Of a stretch of DNA of 64,000 nt, positions 62,175-64,000 are shown one piece after another. The DNA is from JAXMCI01 sp046349435 (GTDB lineage: Bacteria; Pseudomonadota; Alphaproteobacteria; Dongiales; Dongiaceae). The stretch covers positions 1 through 64,000 of the forward strand of contig JAXMCI010000018.1 of assembly GCA_046349435.1 (NCBI GenBank). Direction: 5' to 3'. The position numbers and the translations under genes were made by a program. The notes beneath the pieces were generated by a model. The model was not told where the DNA came from. It saw only the letters and a list, made by a program, of their open reading frames with translations, and ran no database searches. The first letter of the stretch is position 1, and each line of letters starts with the position of its first letter.

Positions 62175-64000
62175 ATGGCCACCAGCAACGCCAGGGCCGG
62201 CAACGGCGCGGCGGCGCCACGCCTCAGCGGGCAGGCCTATCCGGTCGTCGATCACGCCTACGACGTCGTCGTGGTCGGCGGCGGCGGGGCCGGGCTGCGC
62301 GCCACCTTCGGCCTCGCGCAGAAGGGCCTGCGCACCGCCTGCATCAGCAAGGTGTTCCCGACCCGCAGCCATACCGTGGCGGCGCAGGGCGGCATCAGCG
62401 CGGCGCTCGGCAACATGGGCGAGGACGACTGGCGCTGGCACATGTACGACACCATCAAGGGGTCGGACTGGCTCGGCGACCAGGACGCCATCGAGTACAT
62501 GGTGCGCGAGGCGATCCCGGCGATCATCGAGCTCGAGCATTTCGGCGTGCCCTTCAGCCGCACGCCGGAGGGCAAGATCTACCAGCGGCCGTTCGGCGGC
62601 ATGACGACGCGCTTCGGCGAGGGCATCGCGCAGCGCACCTGCGCGGCCGCCGACCGCACCGGCCACGCCATCCTGCACACCCTCTACCAGCAGGCGCTGC
62701 GCCACGCCGCCGAGTTCTTCATCGAGTACTTCGTGCTCGACCTGCTGACCGACGAGAACGGCGCCTGTCACGGCGTCGTCGCCTGGAACCTCGAGGACGG
62801 CACCATCCACCGCTTCCGCGCCCGCATGACGGTGCTGGCGACCGGCGGCTACGGCCGGGTCTACTTCTCCTGCACCTCGGCGCACACCTGCACCGGCGAC
62901 GGCAACGCCATGGCGCTGCGCGCCGGCCTGCCGCTGCAGGACATGGAGTTCATCCAGTTCCACCCGACCGGCATCTATGGCGCCGGCTGCCTGATCACCG
63001 AGGGCGCCCGCGGCGAGGGCGGCTATCTCACCAACTCGGCCGGCGAGCGCTTCATGGAGCGCTATGCCCCCTCTGCCAAGGACCTCGCCTCGCGCGACGT
63101 GGTCAGCCGCGCCATGACCATCGAGATCCGCGAGGGCCGCGGCGTCGGGCCCGAGCACGACCACATCCACCTGCATCTCGAGCATCTCGAGCCGGCGCTG
63201 CTGCACCAGCGCCTGCCCGGCATCTCGGAGACCGCCCGGATCTTCGCCGGCGTCGACGTGACTCGCGAGCCGATCCCGGTGCTGCCGACCTGCCACTACA
63301 ACATGGGCGGGGTGCCGACCAACTATCACGGCGAGGTGGTGACGCTGCGGGACGGCGACCCGGACAGCGTCGTCCCCGGCCTGATGGCGATCGGCGAGGC
63401 GGCCTGCGTCTCGGTGCACGGCGCCAACCGGCTGGGCTCCAACTCGCTGCTCGACCTCGTGGTGTTCGGCCGCGCCGCCGCCAATCGCTGCGTCGAGCTG
63501 CTGCGCCCCGGCGAGGGCCTGCCGCCGCTCGCCGACGACGCGCTCGAGCCGGCGCTGAGCCGCCTCGACGCGGCGCGCCACGCCGCCGGCGGCACGCCGA
63601 CCGCGGCGCTGCGGCTGGCCATGCAGCGGGTGATGCAGTCGAACTGCGCGGTGTTCCGCACCGGCGATGTCCTGGCCGAGGGCGAGCGCCGGCTGGCCGA
63701 GGTCTGGCGCGGGCTCGACGACATCCGGGTCTCCGACCGCTCGATGATCTGGAACAGCGACCTGGTGGAGACGCTCGAGCTGCACAACCTGCTCTACCAG
63801 GCGGTGGTGTCGATGAGCTCGGCCGCCAACCGCACCGAGAGCCGCGGCGCGCACGCCCGCGAGGACCATCCCGACCGCGACGACGAGCGCTGGCTGAAGC
63901 ACAGCATCGCCTGGTGCGACGAGGCCGGGCGCACCCGCATCGACTACCGCCCCGTGCACCTCGAGCCGCTGAGCAACGAGGTGCAGCCCTTCCCGCCCAA
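62175..64000 (+). CDS. sdhA: Succinate dehydrogenase flavoprotein subunit (3' end cut by window)
   Basis: The frame is open from ATG 62175 to the last base (608 complete codons). By comparison with other SdhA proteins only a few residues and the stop are missing. The FAD dinucleotide motif is VVVGGGGAGLRA (about 31-42). The covalent FAD histidine lies in PTRSHTVAAQGG; substrate-site residues are in QFHPTGIYG, TEGARGEGG (catalytic Arg) and PTCHYNMGG. HGANRLGSNSLLDLVVFG is the usual C-terminal FAD-contact motif. It oxidises succinate to fumarate in the citric acid cycle. sdhB is expected just beyond the window. Confidence 0.96.
   Translation, partial: MATSNARAGNGAAAPRLSGQAYPVVDHAYDVVVVGGGGAGLRATFGLAQKGLRTACISKVFPTRSHTVAAQGGISAALGNMGEDDWRWHMYDTIKGSDWLGDQDAIEYMVREAIPAIIELEHFGVPFSRTPEGKIYQRPFGGMTTRFGEGIAQRTCAAADRTGHAILHTLYQQALRHAAEFFIEYFVLDLLTDENGACHGVVAWNLEDGTIHRFRARMTVLATGGYGRVYFSCTSAHTCTGDGNAMALRAGLPLQDMEFIQFHPTGIYGAGCLITEGARGEGGYLTNSAGERFMERYAPSAKDLASRDVVSRAMTIEIREGRGVGPEHDHIHLHLEHLEPALLHQRLPGISETARIFAGVDVTREPIPVLPTCHYNMGGVPTNYHGEVVTLRDGDPDSVVPGLMAIGEAACVSVHGANRLGSNSLLDLVVFGRAAANRCVELLRPGEGLPPLADDALEPALSRLDAARHAAGGTPTAALRLAMQRVMQSNCAVFRTGDVLAEGERRLAEVWRGLDDIRVSDRSMIWNSDLVETLELHNLLYQAVVSMSSAANRTESRGAHAREDHPDRDDERWLKHSIAWCDEAGRTRIDYRPVHLEPLSNEVQPFPP

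Overview
The window is a very GC-rich stretch of a bacterial chromosome, most likely from an alphaproteobacterium of the Rhodospirillales/Hyphomicrobiales type. The pointers are a soluble fdsGBA-fdhD-fdsD formate dehydrogenase with a LysR partner, a mesaconyl-CoA hydratase of the ethylmalonyl-CoA pathway beside sdhCDA, many ABC importers, sigma-54 promoters with AcoR- and DctD-type activators, a plausible EcfG-type promoter in front of katE, and the widespread CCCTGAGCCTGTCGAAGGG palindrome. I see no insertion sequence, prophage or CRISPR array. Genus assignment is inference.

Layout. 1-3100: the 5' part of a SleB-like cell-wall hydrolase, tRNA-Arg(CCT), an orphan B12-type radical SAM protein and a small putative lipoprotein. 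3108-13082: an acetoin module. AcoR (minus) faces a four-gene sugar/polyol-type ABC importer that runs into acoA-acoB-acoC. The intergenic region has two overlapping TGTCTC/GAGACA palindromes and a textbook -24/-12 promoter. 13165-17839: a small hypothetical gene and a complete polyamine-type ABC importer (binding protein, two permeases, ATPase). 17919-24876: fdsR-like LysR gene, a palindromic operator candidate, then fdsG, fdsB, fdsA, fdhD, fdsD with overlapping ends.

24882-34119: a signalling island on the minus strand. It has a DctB/DctD-like kinase/sigma-54 activator pair, a second PAS-containing hybrid kinase nearly identical to the first in its catalytic core, and a response regulator fused to a class III cyclase domain with altered substrate residues. 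Just downstream of the sigma-54 activator lies a near-consensus sigma-54 promoter driving a two-gene unit of unknown function (glycine-rich-domain-like protein plus acyl-CoA-dehydrogenase-family flavoprotein). A cysteine-rich mini membrane protein is transcribed the other way.

34683-42269: M13 metallopeptidase, clade-2 catalase KatE, a GT87-like membrane protein, a DUF1345 membrane protein and a TolA/TonB-like gene broken by frameshifts. 42594-55983: a catabolic island split around its LysR gene. On the left are a dipeptide-type binding protein and two permeases. On the right are HyuA, HyuB, a D-aminoacylase-type amidohydrolase, an amidase and the two ATPases that complete the transporter. 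Both halves start with the same CATAAT-N6-TTATG operator the same distance from matching -35/-10 elements, so the LysR protein probably controls both. The two ATPases carry complementary defects that confine degeneration to one of the two nucleotide sites.

55995-64000: an ABC-2 exporter with pyridoxal kinase PdxY (minus), mesaconyl-CoA hydratase, and sdhC-sdhD-sdhA (sdhA runs off the end a few codons before its stop). Together the genes suggest a metabolically broad soil- or plant-associated heterotroph using acetoin, formate, amides/lactams and C2-type substrates.
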